A DNA stretch of 64,000 nt. It comes from Saussurea involucrata. Its lineage: Eukaryota > Streptophyta > Magnoliopsida > Asterales > Asteraceae. The DNA is taken from positions 91,924,929 to 91,988,928 of the forward strand of contig CM066314.1 of NCBI GenBank assembly GCA_033807775.1. Direction: 5' to 3'. The translations under genes were made by a program, and so were the position numbers. Under the pieces are notes generated by a model, which worked only from the letters and a program-made list of their open reading frames with translations, searched no databases and was not told the origin of the DNA. This document shows, piece by piece, positions 22,478-34,217 of the stretch (positions are counted from its first letter, which is position 1; each line of letters starts with the position of its first letter).

Positions 22478-23154
22478 GGTAGGTCATAGTAGACTCCGTA
22501 CATGATGGCAAGTATTTGGTGTGAGGATTGATCTGGACTCCCCACTTTCCCGGTTAAGCATCTGTTGAGTATGGAAAAGAGTGTATTCCACAGAGGTGGT
22601 AATCTGCCTCTGCGGAAGTCATTTCTCTTTTTTAGTGGTACGTTGTACCCCAACATTTCGACAAACCTGCAGAGCTCTTCATCTGTAGGTTCCTGTGCAA
22701 AGGTCTTTAATCCTAGAAGACCTCTTGTGTGTAGGCTGAACTCGAGAGAGAACATCGTTCTGTTGAACTTGAGTTCAAGATGCTCGGATTTATCGGGTTT
22801 GGAGATGTAATTTATATATCTGGCAGGGATTTTGTCAACGGTTTTGGACAGAAGAGGGTAGAGAATATGTTCTTTCAAGATATGGAGAAGTATAGCATGT
22901 GCTTTCCCAAAAGCAGTTCTTGAGGGAACAAGGTAGTGATTATTGGGTTTTAATGGTAGAACATTTGCAAAATGTTCATGAGCAAGGAAGTCTTGGAGAT
23001 GGGTTGTCGGAGCAAAGTCTGCTTCATCGCCTGCGTTATCTTGTTCTAGGTCTCTGGCGATTTCAGGGTTTTTTGAATGTTCAGAGTGTTCAGGGTTTTC
23101 AGGAGAGTTCGCCGGTGAATGTGCAGGGGAGATAGCTTGAGAAGACGAGGCCAT
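22478..23154 (-). pseudogene. Element A ORF2 (env-like), N-terminal part
   Basis: Starts MASSSQAISP at 23154. It contains the conserved first domain of these accessory proteins: MLGY, DFRRGRLPPLWN, LNRCLTGKVGSPDQSS, then YGVYYDLP at the B insertion point. By eye the same order of motifs is present in G (MGY, SKMPSEMN, SGSSDQAA, MGYALL) and C. The very N-terminus is Pro/Ser/Glu-rich. No signal peptide. Confidence 0.8.
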
Positions 23155-24848
23155 TTCTTGTATAAAGATAAGAATTTTGCAGGTTTTTGCAATGGTTCGC
23201 CGAAGAAGAAGATGAGTGTGCGTAAAGGTTTTATGAGGCGTGGTAACTTGGGTTTTATAGTGAAGGGTAGAATCTGAAGAGGTAAATATATGGAAGTGAA
23301 TAATTTTTGGGGTCCGTACTTGAGTGTGAACGGCGGGTTCAACTTTCCAGGAGAACGTGTGCCGTGTACGTCCAATGAAAATGTGACACGTCAGCAGTGT
23401 CAGAGCACGACTTGACGTCGTGCACAGCCCTTTAATGCTTGGCCCGTGTGTTTCTTTTCCTCCACGTATTTTTCACTCTCAGTAAAATAGCCATTACTGT
23501 TGCAGAATGTCCCCAAGTTTGAAAATGATAGAAGCTCTGTAGAGATACAGCTCTGTTGTTTGAAACTCTCTTCGAATCCTCTGTTGCTTGCACCTTTACC
23601 AAAAATGTTTGAAAAGCATTGGAGAGGATCGATAGATTTTAGAGAAGAAATTTCATTCACAGAGGTTTTGGAGCTCTGTCAGAGCTAGCAGAAGCTCTAT
23701 GAGAGCAAATTTCTCATAACTAAAAATCTATTAATCTTTTTGATCATCCAGGTTTTTAATCTTTTTAAGAATTGTTTTTAGGACATATTTTGAAGTTGGT
23801 GTCCTAGAAAACTGTTTTGGATAAGGTTCTGTGCGAGTAACTCCTTTTTAAAAGCCTTTGTTGGTCAACAGAGTTTCTTTGGTGGAATGAGTTCTGTGAC
23901 CAACAACCTTTTGAGAATCTCAAAGTGTGCATTTGTGCAAAAGAGGTCTTTTTGAGAAGACATGCATAGTCGATCAGAAGAGTTTAAATTTACGATCAGA
24001 GATTTTCTCTGGCAGAGCCTCTGTTGTGCTCAGCAGAGGCTCTATGACCTCAAATTTCTCATAACTCTCAATTTTTGCATCTTTTTGATCATTTGAAGTT
24101 TGAAATGTCTTTGGCAGTGTTTCTAGGAAATATTTGGAAATTTTTGTCCTAGAAAACTGTTTTCTAAAAAGATTTTGTACGTGTAAATATCAAATATCTT
24201 GATTTGTTAGCACAAGTTCTGTGGTATCTGAACCCTTTTGACTTGAGACCTTCTGTATGACATTCAAGACGATCGATCGAGTTCTTATGTAATTTGTAGT
24301 CATAGAGGATCTGTCTTACAGAAGCTCTGTTGAGTCTAGCAGAGGCTCTGGAACCTTAAATTTCTCATAAAGAGAGACTCATCAAACGTTTTGATTATTT
24401 TCTTTTTGGAATGTCATAAGCAAAGTTTCTAGGACATATTTGGAAATTTGTGTCCTAGAAAACCGTTTTCTTGAAGGATTTTTATGAGATACTCACATTT
24501 TGACTTTCCGTTGTTCGGCGAAATTCTTGACCTCTGTTGATTGTGGTTGATCACAATTCTTCTTTGGCTCCGCCTTGAATGATCAACTTCTGTAGATCAT
24601 TTCAAGGTCTCCTTCTGCTCCCCCTTGATCTATGCTTGGGTCAAAATTTGATAAGTAATATGGGACATAGATCAAGTTTCTTAGAGGTTCTGTAAAGACT
24701 GTCAGAGGTTCTGAGCAATCCTACAGAAGCTCTGTTTTTGTGCAGAACACTTGGTGATTAAGAATTTACATTCAGAAATAAATTAACCAGATAATAAAAG
24801 CAAGGTATGTACATATCTACAGAAGATTAAATTATACTTACAGAGGTT
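23155..24848 (-). other. Element A pol-ORF2 spacer with three diverged ~320-bp repeats
   Basis: No supportable ORF. Three successive diverged units start near 23688, 24032 and 24339. Each opens with a GCAGAGGCTCT-type palindrome followed by AAATTTCTCATAA, and each has a later TTTCTAGGACATATTT / GTCCTAGAAAAC pair. Further CAGAG/CTCTG copies are scattered between. Likely regulatory for ORF2, which is inference. Confidence 0.75.
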
Positions 24849-26492
24849 TTAACTCATGTTTATCATTCCCAACTTACCCACCAAGAAAATAAATATTTTC
24901 TCATCTAGTGCCTTGGTGAATAAGTCTGCAAGCTGGTATTCTGTATATACGAAGTGCATTTCGATTGTCCCATATTCAACATGGTGTTTCAGAAAGTGGT
25001 AACGGATATCGATGTGCTTTGTTTTTTAGTGTTGTACAGGATTGGCAGAGATGGCTATGGCGCTCTTTGAGTCACAGAAGATGGGAATCTTGAATATGAT
25101 GCGACCATAGTCCATAAGATGAGTTTTCATCCATAGAACCTGGGAGCAACAACTAGCAGCAACAACGTATTCGGCTTCTGCTGTAGATGTGGATACGCAG
25201 TTCTGCTTCTTAGAGGTCCAGTTGACTAGTTTACCACCTAGGAATTGACAACTCCCAGAGGTACTCTTTATGTCGAGCTTGCAGCCTCCATAATCTGAAT
25301 CTGTATAAGCTTTAAGACCAAAACCAGAGTTCTTCGGATACCAGAGGCCAAGATTTTTGGTCCCTTTGAGGTATCTGAAGATCCTCTTTACAGCATTATA
25401 ATGTGATTCCTTCGGGTTATCTTGATATCTTGCACAAAGTCATGTGGCATGCATTATGTCAGGTCTACTTGCAGTTAAGTATGACAGAGACCCAATCATT
25501 CCTCTGTAGAGCGTGCACTCTATAGGTATGCCCTTTGGATCTGAGTCTAACTTATTTCTTGTGGCCATTGGAGTTCTGATTACAGAGGCATCAGAGAGAC
25601 TATATTTTGAAAGTATGTCAGAGACATATTTAGCTTGGTTTATGAAAATTCCCTCTGATGATTGTTTTACTTGTAGTCCGAGGAAGAAAGTTAATTCTCC
25701 CATCATACTCATTTCAAACTCACTCTGCATGAGTTTTTCAAACTTTTTGTACTCTTCTGAATTTGTAGACCCAAAAATTATGCCGTCCACATATATTTGT
25801 ACAAGCATAATTTCATCACTTTTTCGTTTATAAAACAAAGTGGTATCCGTCGTACCTCTGTCGTAACCATTATAAAGAAGAAAGGTAGAAAGTCTTTCGT
25901 ACCATGCTCTTGGAGCCTGTTTCAGTCCATACAGAGCTTTGTCGAGGAAGTACACGTATTTTGGGTACTTAGAGCTTTCAAACCTTGGTGGCTGTTGGAC
26001 GTATACTTCTTCTTGGATTTCGCCATTTAGAAAAGCAGATTTTACGTACATTTGAAATACTTTAAAACCTCTGTGGGCTGCGAAGGCTAAGAAGATTCTT
26101 ATGGCTTCGAGCCGTGCGACATGGGCAAAAGTTTCATCATAATCTACGCCTTCTTCTTGGCGATATCCCTTGGCCACCAATCTTGATTTATTTCTTATGA
26201 CCACTCCATCTTCAACCTTCTTATTTCTAAAGACCGATTTAGTCCCTATGGCTTGTTTTCCTCGTGGCAGAGGAACCAAAGTCCAGACTTTGTTTCGTTC
26301 AAACTGTAGAAGCTCTTCTTCCATAGCATCTACCCAGTTTGGGTCGTCAAGGGCTTCAGAGATCCTTTTTGGCTCGATCACAGTAATAAAGTTTGTAAAG
26401 AAACAAAAGTTAGCAGTGGCAGATCTTGTTTTTACCTTTTCAGAAGGTTCGCCGATTATAAGACTTGGAGGATGGCTCTTTGTCCACTTCAT
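24849..26492 (-). pseudogene. Element A reverse transcriptase and RNase H
   Basis: RT has [27 protein letters not shown] and, at the active site, YVDG instead of YVDD (25782-25793), which removes a catalytic aspartate. RNase H follows, with [37 protein letters not shown] and the LADLFTK end. In-frame stops lie just after RPDIMHAT (about 25440) and after NPVQH (about 25030). RT is inactive in this copy. Confidence 0.92.
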
Positions 26493-26698
26493 TTTTCTTG
26501 GGAGATGGTCATCGATTTCATCAAGTTGCTCTTAAGAGGTTTCTAATTGTTGTTCTGGTGTAGCCTCTGTCGTATATTTTGCTTTCGTGCTTGATCCTAC
26601 AGATTGTAGAATGATTGGAATGAGTGGTGGTGTTTGTTCCTCTGAGGAAGTATAGTCTGAGTCTTCTTGTTCCTCTGTTATTGGTTCCTCTGTGGTTT
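26493..26698 (-). pseudogene. Element A integrase-RT linker
   Basis: Low-complexity, stop-containing linker in which CCTCTGT / CAGAGG motif copies are dense. It has no domain of its own. Confidence 0.5.
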
Positions 26699-27869
26699 CT
26701 AGAGTTGGTTCTTCAGTAGCTTCTGTGGTTGTTTTCCTTGTTGTATCATCTTCTGTTGGCTCCCCCTCGGCATTTGCATCTGTAAGATTACAGAGGAAGA
26801 TGAATTGTTTAAGGGACCTGTTAGAGAGATACCTATTTCATTCTGGCTGGCAGAAGGTGATTCTCCAGAGGCTCTGACGGCTCCAGCAGTGGGATCAATA
26901 TCATCATGGAACATCTCTTGAAATAGAAGATTTAAGTCTTCTCTTGTTTTTGAGATGCCAGAGGATTCCCCTTTTAGACCGAGTTCTGAACTGATTTGTT
27001 CAGAAGTCTTCTGGAAGGTGTCGTCAAAAGAAACATTTATGCTTTCTACAATCGTTCGAGACCGCAGAAGATAAACTCTGTAGGCCTTGGAAGTTACAGA
27101 GTATCCTATGAACTTGCCTTCATCTGCCTTTACTTCAAACTTTCCTCTTATTTCTCTATCATTTAAGACGAAGCACTTGCATCCAAATACATGGAAGAAC
27201 TTGATGTTTGGTCGTCTTTTGTTGATCAAATGATATGGTGTTTTGATGTGTCTCTTTACGATGGTTGATCGATTTTGGGTATAGCAAGCGGTTGATACTG
27301 CTTCTGCCCAAAATGTCATTGGGAATCCACATGCGGTTAGCATACTTCTGGCTGCCTCCACAAGCGTGCGATTCTTTCGTTCGACCACGCCATTCTGTTG
27401 TGGGGTGCGTGCAGCAGAGAAGTTCTGTGAAATTCCTTCTTCTGTAAGATAGGCTTCAATGACAGAGTTTTTGAATTCTGTGCCATTGTCGCTTCTCAGT
27501 TTCTGAATCCTGCCATGTAAATATTGAGAATTCATCGATTAAAACAAGCAGATATTTCTTGCCACCTAGACTCTGTGTAGATATTGGACGGCAGAGGTCA
27601 ACATGTAGCATGTACAGAGGTCTAGGGCAAGATACATCAGTTTTGCCTTTATGGGAAACTATTTTGAGTTTTCCCATTTCGCAGGCAGAGCAAAGATGCT
27701 CTTTATTGAATTTAACGTTTGGTAGACCTTTGACTAGATCAAGTTTTACAAGTTTATCAAGAGTATGAAAGTTTAAATGGCAGAACTTGTTGTGCCATAA
27801 CCAGGCTTCTTCACTTTTGCACGCAACAAGGCAGATTTTGTCTTTCTTGTTATTGGCATTGAAGTTCAT
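26699..27869 (-). pseudogene. Element A integrase, frameshifted
   Basis: Segment 27869-27456 encodes the HHCC region (WLWHNKFCHLNF, LCSACEMGKLK) and the start of the core (HVDLCRPISTQ, with Arg in place of the usual Gly). Segment 27535-26699 resumes at LRSDNGTEFKNS and contains TPQQNGVVERKNRTLVEAARS and the FIGYSVTSKAYRVY region. A small deletion/frameshift around 27500-27530 separates the two catalytic halves. Confidence 0.9.
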
Positions 27870-27879
27870 GAGATATAGA

Positions 27880-28223
27880 TATCCTCTTCTTTCGGCTCGC
27901 AGAAGTTCAAGTCCTGTGTCCTCGCTCTGTAGAGAGCAAAAGGTTATTTTTGAACATTACGTCGAATCCCGTATCGCAGAGTTGACTAACACTTAGAAGA
28001 TTGTGTTTAAGGCCATCAACATATGCAACTTTGCATACGGTTATATTTTCCTACTTTATGACTCTGTAGCCTTTGATGTACCCCTTTTTATTGTCTCCAA
28101 TGGTCTCAGATCCACCATCGTTCTTTTCTTTGTATGTGGATAGAAGACCTCTGTCGCCAGTCATGTGCCTCGAGCATCCGGAGTTTAGATACCAGATTGG
28201 CACATACTGCTTCTGCAAGACAA
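27880..28223 (-). pseudogene. Element A protease domain
   Basis: Degenerate copia protease: the region around 28140-28195 reads NSGCSRHMTGD in place of DSGCSRHMTG, so the catalytic Asp is changed. The LLSVSQLCDTGFD equivalent lies near 27970-28010. The protease frame is shifted by one base relative to the gag end. Confidence 0.75.
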
Positions 28224-31200
28224 TTAGAGAGTTTTAGGTACCCATATCCACATGGGTCCAGTTTTGTCAGGGGTCTTCAAGTTTGCCTTAGCATTCTTGG
28301 TCTTTGTTTTAACTTCTGTTGAAGAAACATTTTGTTTCTTCTTACCCTTTGATTTATCATTTTCTTTGGGTACAGTAAGATGACAGTGTGGACTTTTGAA
28401 GTGTTGGTTTAATTTAAACATAAGATCAAAGCAATGACAGTATTGAATGTGTGAGGAGATTTGCTTGAACTTTTCATTGAATACATTAAATGGGGGCACA
28501 GAGGCATTACAATTTATCCTAACATTAGACTTTCTATTACAAGAAGGTTTATGTAGGCTAGATCGTTGTTTGCAAAATCCTTTGTTGAGTGCGGCCTTCT
28601 GTGTTCCCCTTTTGTGGTGAACTTCTGTAGTCACAGAAGAAAAAGATTTGTTAATTTTTGTCCATTTACCATTTGTTGCCATGTTAGTTTATCTTTAACA
28701 GGTTTTAAGGGTTTTAAAATCTTTGAACTCGTTGGATTTTGAGTGGACATTAACTTCTGTTTGTTGAAATTCTCAAGCTCAAGAGAGGTTTTGGCTTATA
28801 TGCACATATTCAAAAAGTCTGGACAGATAGGAATTCCAGTGATTTTCTCTTTGGGAGGAATAGTTCTGTTAAGAACTTCAGAGGTTTGTTTAATAACCTC
28901 TGTGTCACTATGTCCTATCTCTGACTTAGAGTCAGTCTCTGATTCATCAGAGGATGAATCGTCCTCATATACAGAGGTTGAGTCACTTAGTTCTCTTTCG
29001 ATAGAGACTGGACTTTCAGAACATGTGCCATACTCACTTTCTTCCTTTTCTAAGGAACTATCTTCTAAGTTAACAGAAGTATCTGTTAATTTTTCTTCAG
29101 AAAGATCTTGATCGCTGGAAGATGTACAGAGGTTTTCCTTAGAGATAACAAGTTTTTCTTCTGTAATTTTTGGCTTGAACTCAGATGCCTCCGCTGATAA
29201 TTTCTTTTCAGAATTCATCATGCAGATAAATGCAACTTGAGTTTACCAAACTTGAAGATTCCTATCTGATCTTGAGTTTTCAGAAACCTCTTAGGTTTGG
29301 ATTCTCTTTTGACAGAGATTGAAGGTGACAAATCTGTGTTTTCAAACCACACATTTGTCATCTTCAGAGGTTTCCTCTTGTGAGGTTCCCCAGAGACTTT
29401 TTGCCTTTTACTTACAGAGAGAAGATTTGGAATTCCAGGTTTTCTTGTATCTCCTATGTGAAATAGAGAGGACAGAGACTTGTTTCTTTTATTTCCGGTA
29501 TAAGGATCTATATCACAGAAGCCAATTTCCCGTCTCCCTATTTGTGTGTCTATTTTTTCATACACCTTCTGAGCATCTTGAATTTTTTTAATTTGAAGAT
29601 CTCTTCTGAGTAAATCTTGACAGAGGACTTCTCTTTCCTTTTGAAAATAATTTTTAAGAGCAAGGATGTTCATTCTGTCGCACTCAACATCCATTAGTTC
29701 TTTAGACTTTGTTTTTAAGGAAGAATTAAGTTCAGAAATCTTTTCTTTTAAAGGATTTATCTTTTTGTTCCAGTCCATTTCAATTTCTTCTTTTTCTTTA
29801 AAGATTTTAGTTTTTTCTTGGGTGAGAAGTCTAGCTTCTCTCTCATAGAAGGTGAGCTTTTTCTGAATATCTTCACAAGTCTTTTTCATTTCAGTGTATT
29901 CAATGTTAAGTTTAATCAAGTCATCTTCTCTTTGTAGAAGTGGATACCTCACTGTCGGAGTCGGAGTCGAAGTCGGAGCTGACTTCTGCCGTGCCACAGA
30001 ATAGAGCATTCTTTGTTTCGCCTTCGTCAGAGGATGTGTCAGACTCCCAAATTTCTTTGTTCACCATTAGTGACTTTTGAACATAGTATTCAACCTTCTT
30101 TTTGTAGAAAGGTGCATCCCTCTGAGGCCGATTTGACCAGCTCCTACATTCGTTGGCGAAGTGACATGGCTTTCCACAGTTGTAGCATCCTTGGTTCTGT
30201 GTGGAGTTTCCAGCTCTGTCGTCTGACCTCTGTCGGTCACCACTTCTTTCTGTTCGGCATTCGTTTGCGTAGTGGCCTGGCTTACCACATTTGTAACACT
30301 CTTGAATTTGTGGAGTGTTGCCAGCTTTGTCTTCCGACCTCTGTCGGTCATTTCCTCTGTCATTTCTGTCACTGGACCTCTGTCGGTCACCACTTCTGTC
30401 GTTTGACCCTTCTCTTTCTTGATTCTCTTTTTCATATCGTTCATTACCAGATTTCTTCTGGTATCCTCTGCTGAATTCCCTAGTCAAGAGAGCTAAAGAT
30501 TTAGCTATCGAGGCCAAGGTCGTTTCTTCTTCTGCTGCTACCTCTTCTTCTTCACTTTCTACCATCATGATTTTCTTCTTCTTTTCCTTTCTTTCCTCTT
30601 TCTTTGGTTTCTCTTTAACCTCTGTAGTCTTTCCAACCAATGCAAGAGGTACAATGATCTGGGCTTTTGTTTGTGCTACCTGAGGCTCTTGTGCTGCTAA
30701 TGTTCCATAGAGGGTTGATAGGGTCCAGGAATCTAAGTCTTGATTTGTTTGCAGAGACATAGATAACTTAAGCCATTCTTCATTTAGGGACTTCAGGAAC
30801 ATAACGTTGTTTTCTTCAGAGGTTCTGTGGATGCCGAACTTGTTGCACTTGTTTATTAGAGAGTTGAACCTATCATACATAGTTTGCAGAGATTTAGTTG
30901 GCAGAGATTTAAAGGCATAGTATTCATTTATGTATTGGCTCTGCGGTTCTTTTGGGTTTTGACTCCTCCTTCTAGTTGTTTTTCCAGTTCTTTCCATAGA
31001 TCATGTGCAGATTCACATGCATCCATGGACTGGAAAAGGTCATTTGGGATGGCCATGATCAGAATTCTCTTAGTTTTCTGAGCAACTTCGTATTTAGCCC
31101 AATCAGAATCAGACCAATTTTCTTAGGTCTTTGGTTTCGTATGTTCTGGAATTTCAGGTGTGTCGTCTGTGCCAGGAACACGAGGTACACTTATCATGGG

Positions 31201-31356
31201 AATGAAAGGAGGGTTACGTATGACATAAACCAATTCTTTGTCAGTACCCTCAAAGAAGTGAATCATTCGAATCTTCCATTGAGGGTATTCTTCTCTAAGA
31301 AGAGTGGGAGGTTTGGTTAAGGAACCAGCAGAGAGGAAGTTGTTTGTATTTGTCAT
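28224..31356 (-). pseudogene. Element A gag, degenerate, with duplicated zinc knuckle
   Basis: Start MTNTNNFLSAGSLTKPPTLL at 31356. Later segments: UBN2-like domain (30997-30700); two CCHC knuckles in tandem, CYKCGKPGHYANEC and CYNCGKPCHFANEC (about 30150-30300), each followed by RS-type repeats made of the DRQRS unit; a long coiled coil (29950-29550); an acidic Ser/Glu stretch (29200-28830); a Cys/His cluster (about 28385-28530); and the end WVPKTL-stop at 28224. Frameshifts lie near 31000-31120, 29930-30000 and 29220. The expected nucleic-acid-binding role rests on the knuckles. Confidence 0.87.
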
Positions 31357-31576
31357 TTTTAGAGAGATAAATTATCCAGAAAAAGGGTTTTAACAGTAGA
31401 TTTTTCAGAGGATGAAGTGGATGTTTCGTATGAAGTTTTTAAGCTTAAAAGCTTTAAGTTGAGCACTAAAATGGTGTTTTTAACCAGAATAACAGATTCT
31501 ATAAGTTTACCAAAGTTCGAATGAATCGAAGATGGCAGAAAAACAGAAACTGTTTGAATAATAAAAATCAAGGTTT

Positions 31577-31588
31577 GCTCTGATACCA
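31577..31588 (-). other. Element A primer-binding site
   Basis: TGGTATCAGAGC on the minus strand, two bases inside the 5' LTR. The leader between it and gag (31357-31576) shows no other feature. Confidence 0.95.
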
Positions 31589-31590
31589 AT

Positions 31591-32301
31591 TGTTGGTTCC
31601 TGTTTTGCTAAAACAATGATCTTAATTTCAGTTAGTTCAGATTGTATGGTGCGGAAGCGTATTTAAGAACTGAAAGATAATGTAAGGTAGAAGATCAAAC
31701 AATATCAAATAAAGCAAAGAGTAAATAACATATGTTTCTCAAAGATTACTGTATTTGATATATAATAAGAACACCGGGAACTTTAAAGGATTAACAAGAA
31801 ATCTGCAGTTTAATGGTGTGTGTTGTGAAAAGCTTAATAGAAGAGTTCACATGAACCTTCTATTTATACTACTCCTAAAGGGGACAATAAGGACTGAAGG
31901 TACAAAGACACTATTTAGGAACAGTAGGTGAAAGGTACAAGACACAGTTCTGGAACAGTTGTAGATACAACGTTCATTAAATGCTCCGTATTCAGCTTTA
32001 GGCGGAAACCTATCAGAGTTTGACACGTGGAATTCTCAGGTCACGCCTTTGTACGATTGATCTTTAGAACCTTCGAATGGTAGGTATTGTAAGAAGCATG
32101 TCCGTTCGTGTTAAGATCTTTTGCGTAGATCTTCTTTTTCCCACAGAAGCTCTGTCAAATATGACAGAGGCTCTGTGGCCTTGTCCGCATAGTAGAGTTC
32201 TGTCTTCTAGGTTACTCGGCTACTCGGCAGAGCCTCTGTGGGTTACTTTTGTACTTAGACTATTTTCACTACTTTTACAAACAGAAAGATTGGAGCTAAC
32301 A
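31591..32301 (-). repeat. Element A 5' LTR
   Basis: Begins TGTTGGTTCC and ends GGAGCTAACA on the plus strand; 711 bp. TATAAATA (minus strand) at 31861-31868. The outer 170 bp carry CAGAAGCTCTG and CAGAGGCTCTG palindromes. It is a different LTR sequence from B, but with the same motif and a similar outer end (GGGGCTAACA in B). The partner LTR is outside the window. Confidence 0.92.
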
Positions 32302-32935
32302 AGATATCTCAATCAATTATGGCAAAGCAACAGATTTGACCCAGAAGATAGACATATAAAGGGCTACATCTCCAAACCAGACAAATCTGAGCACCTTGAA
32401 CTGAAGTTCAACAGAACCATGTTTTCACTTGAGTTCAGTCTACCAACAAGAGGTCTTCTAGGGATAAAGGCATACGCATAGAAACCCACAGACACAGAGC
32501 TCTGCAGGTTTGTTTAGATGCTAGGGTACAACACAACCCTAAGAAAAAGGAATGATTTCAGAAGAAATCGACTTCCCCCTCTGTGGAATACCCTCTTCTC
32601 CATTCTCAACAGATGCCTAACGGGAAAAGTGGGTAGTCCAGACCAGACTTCTCATCAAATCTTGGCCATTATGTACGGAGTGTACTACGATCTTCCTCTG
32701 GACTACGCCACCCTCATGATGCAAGATATGGTTAACACCATTGATCGCAGAATCTCCTCCAAGAAGGCCAAAGGACGCAAGACCGATGCTCTACCTCCTC
32801 TACAGTATCAGCGTATTTATGGTGTCCTTCTAGAGCCTCTGCTCCGTCAACAAAAATGCCCAATGGAAGGACCAACGGCCAGAATGTATCCCCTGAACAA
32901 AAACACTCCAACAGAGCACGAAGACAAATATATAT
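32302..32935 (+). pseudogene. Fragment H: ORF2 (env-like) of an A/B-like element
   Basis: Plus-strand relative of A ORF2 (YISKPDKSEHLELKFNRTMF, MLGYN, FRRNRLPPLWN, NRCLTGKVGSPDQ, YGVYYDLPLDY, PMEGPTARM). In-frame stops lie near 32480 and 32515. It begins at the LTR of A, which inserted into it, and stops at an AT-rich junction. The rest of H to the left of A is outside the window. Confidence 0.85.
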
Positions 32936-33065
32936 ATATATATATTCCACAATTTCATCATAATATGATGAAATGGGATCAAGAGTATATAAAATGCATA
33001 AATATATAAATATATAGTGTACATATATATATATATATTCCACTATTTCATCGTAGAATGATGAA
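32936..33065. repeat. AT microsatellite with duplicated hairpin sequence
   Basis: Two (TA)n tracts, each followed by ATTCCAC(A/T)ATTTCATC and an inverted ATGATGAAA arm: a near-perfect palindrome around 32950-32975 and a diverged copy around 33040-33070. It lies exactly between H and the RT remnant of G, and contains no gene. Confidence 0.75.
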
Positions 33066-33624
33066 AGTATGAAGGGGAACTTTCTTTAATCAGGGAAAGT
33101 ATGTTAAAGATATGCTGAAGAAATTTGATTTAAATCAGAGTTCACCTATGAAAACCCCTATGGCACCGCCGCTGACACTAAACAAGGATTCTTTTGGAAT
33201 ACCTGTTAATGTCACGACATACCGTGGGATGATCGGCTCTCTTTTTTATCTTACAGCTAGCCGACCTGATATTATGTACGCAACTTGTTTGTGTGCACGA
33301 TATCAAGCTAAACCTAAGGAATCTCATATGATCGCTGTAAAGCGAATCTTTCGTTACCTTAAGGGAACTCCGAACCTAGGTCTTTGGTATCCCAAAGATT
33401 CAGGGTTTGATCTAATCGCCTATTCAGATAGTGATTTTGCAGGTTGCAAATTGGATAGGAAAAGCACCACAGGAGGGTGACAACTCCTGGGTGGAAAGCT
33501 GGTAAGTTGGACAAGTAAAAAGAAAAACTCAGTATCCACCTCCACCGCTGAAGCTGAGTATGTAGCCGCTGGAAGCTGTTGCTCTCAGGTCTTGTGGATG
33601 AGAAATCAACTACTGGACTATGAC
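33066..33624 (+). pseudogene. Element G RT C-terminus and RNase H (left part of G)
   Basis: Encodes [15 protein letters not shown], the [25 protein letters not shown] stretch, [18 protein letters not shown] then a [22 protein letters not shown] and MRNQLLDYD. It is close to the F copy at 43660-44200, so it belongs to the F/G family. It is cut at 33624 by the LTR of E; the G sequence resumes near 58610 downstream of RNase H. Confidence 0.88.
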
Positions 33625-34202
33625 TGTTAGATCTGAAGTTTTGTCAAAAGTTACAAGTATTGGTTCTGGATAGAAGACTCAGAGTTTTGAGTAAGAAGAC
33701 TCAAAAGCTCGGACTGAGAAGTCTCGAAAAGATTACAAGCATGAAAGTCTAAACAGAAGGATCAGAGTTCTGAGTAGGAGACTCAGAACTTCTGAAGAAG
33801 AAGTTAAAAAGACCAAGTGCTTTAAAGGAAGTTATGATATGCTTAGTCAGAAGATTGTTCAGAAGTTCTGAACAACATGTTCAGAATTTTTTACAGGATA
33901 CTTTCTTTTGTATTTTGTTAGTTAATTAGGACACGCGTAATATTCCAATTAGACTTTCATGTATATGTACTGTAGCTTTAGCTTTTCCTTACAGTATATA
34001 TAGTTGTTAGCAACTGTAAGCTAACTAATCTTTGGCATAACTTTCCGCATATCTTTGTATTCACTTTTGTAATCTTTGAGAGATTCTCTCTCTAGATTTG
34101 TAATCTGTTCTTCATTGAATACAATAATTTTGGATCCAATTCTCTATCATTTACTGCTTGATTAATCTTAATTGATTGTAAGAATGAATCCTGGTTTCTA
34201 CA
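33625..34202 (+). repeat. Element E 5' LTR
   Basis: TGTTAGATCT...GGTTTCTACA, 578 bp. TATA-like TATATATAG at about 33995-34003. The U3 part (33630-33900) carries about ten CAGAA or TTCTG half sites, including TCAGAACTTCTGA and TTCAGAAGTTCTGAA. Confidence 0.92.
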
Positions 34203-34204
34203 AT

Positions 34205-34217
34205 TGGTATCAGAACC
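34205..34217 (+). other. Element E primer-binding site
   Basis: TGGTATCAGAACC, two bases inside the LTR. One base differs from the TGGTATCAGAGC of the other elements. Confidence 0.9.

Larger units (their letters stand above)
1..32301 (-). mobile_element. Element A: Sirevirus-type Ty1/copia retrotransposon, left end outside window, interrupted by B
   Basis: Reading right to left on the minus strand: 5' LTR (31591-32301), primer-binding site, long gag, protease, integrase, RT, RNase H, a motif-rich spacer and ORF2. The 3' end of ORF2 lies near position 150 and the 3' LTR is beyond the window. Element B (1534-22477) sits inside ORF2, so the parts of A in this window are 1-1533 and 22478-32301. 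A itself interrupts a plus-strand ORF2 fragment of a related element (H, from 32302). Gag and pol carry frameshifts, stops and a YVDD to YVDG change, so A is not autonomous now. Confidence 0.93.

Noticed and set aside
32830..33043. Minus-strand ORFs across the TA repeats
   Set aside because: They encode Tyr-Ile repeats from the microsatellite and antisense of ORF2; no domain.
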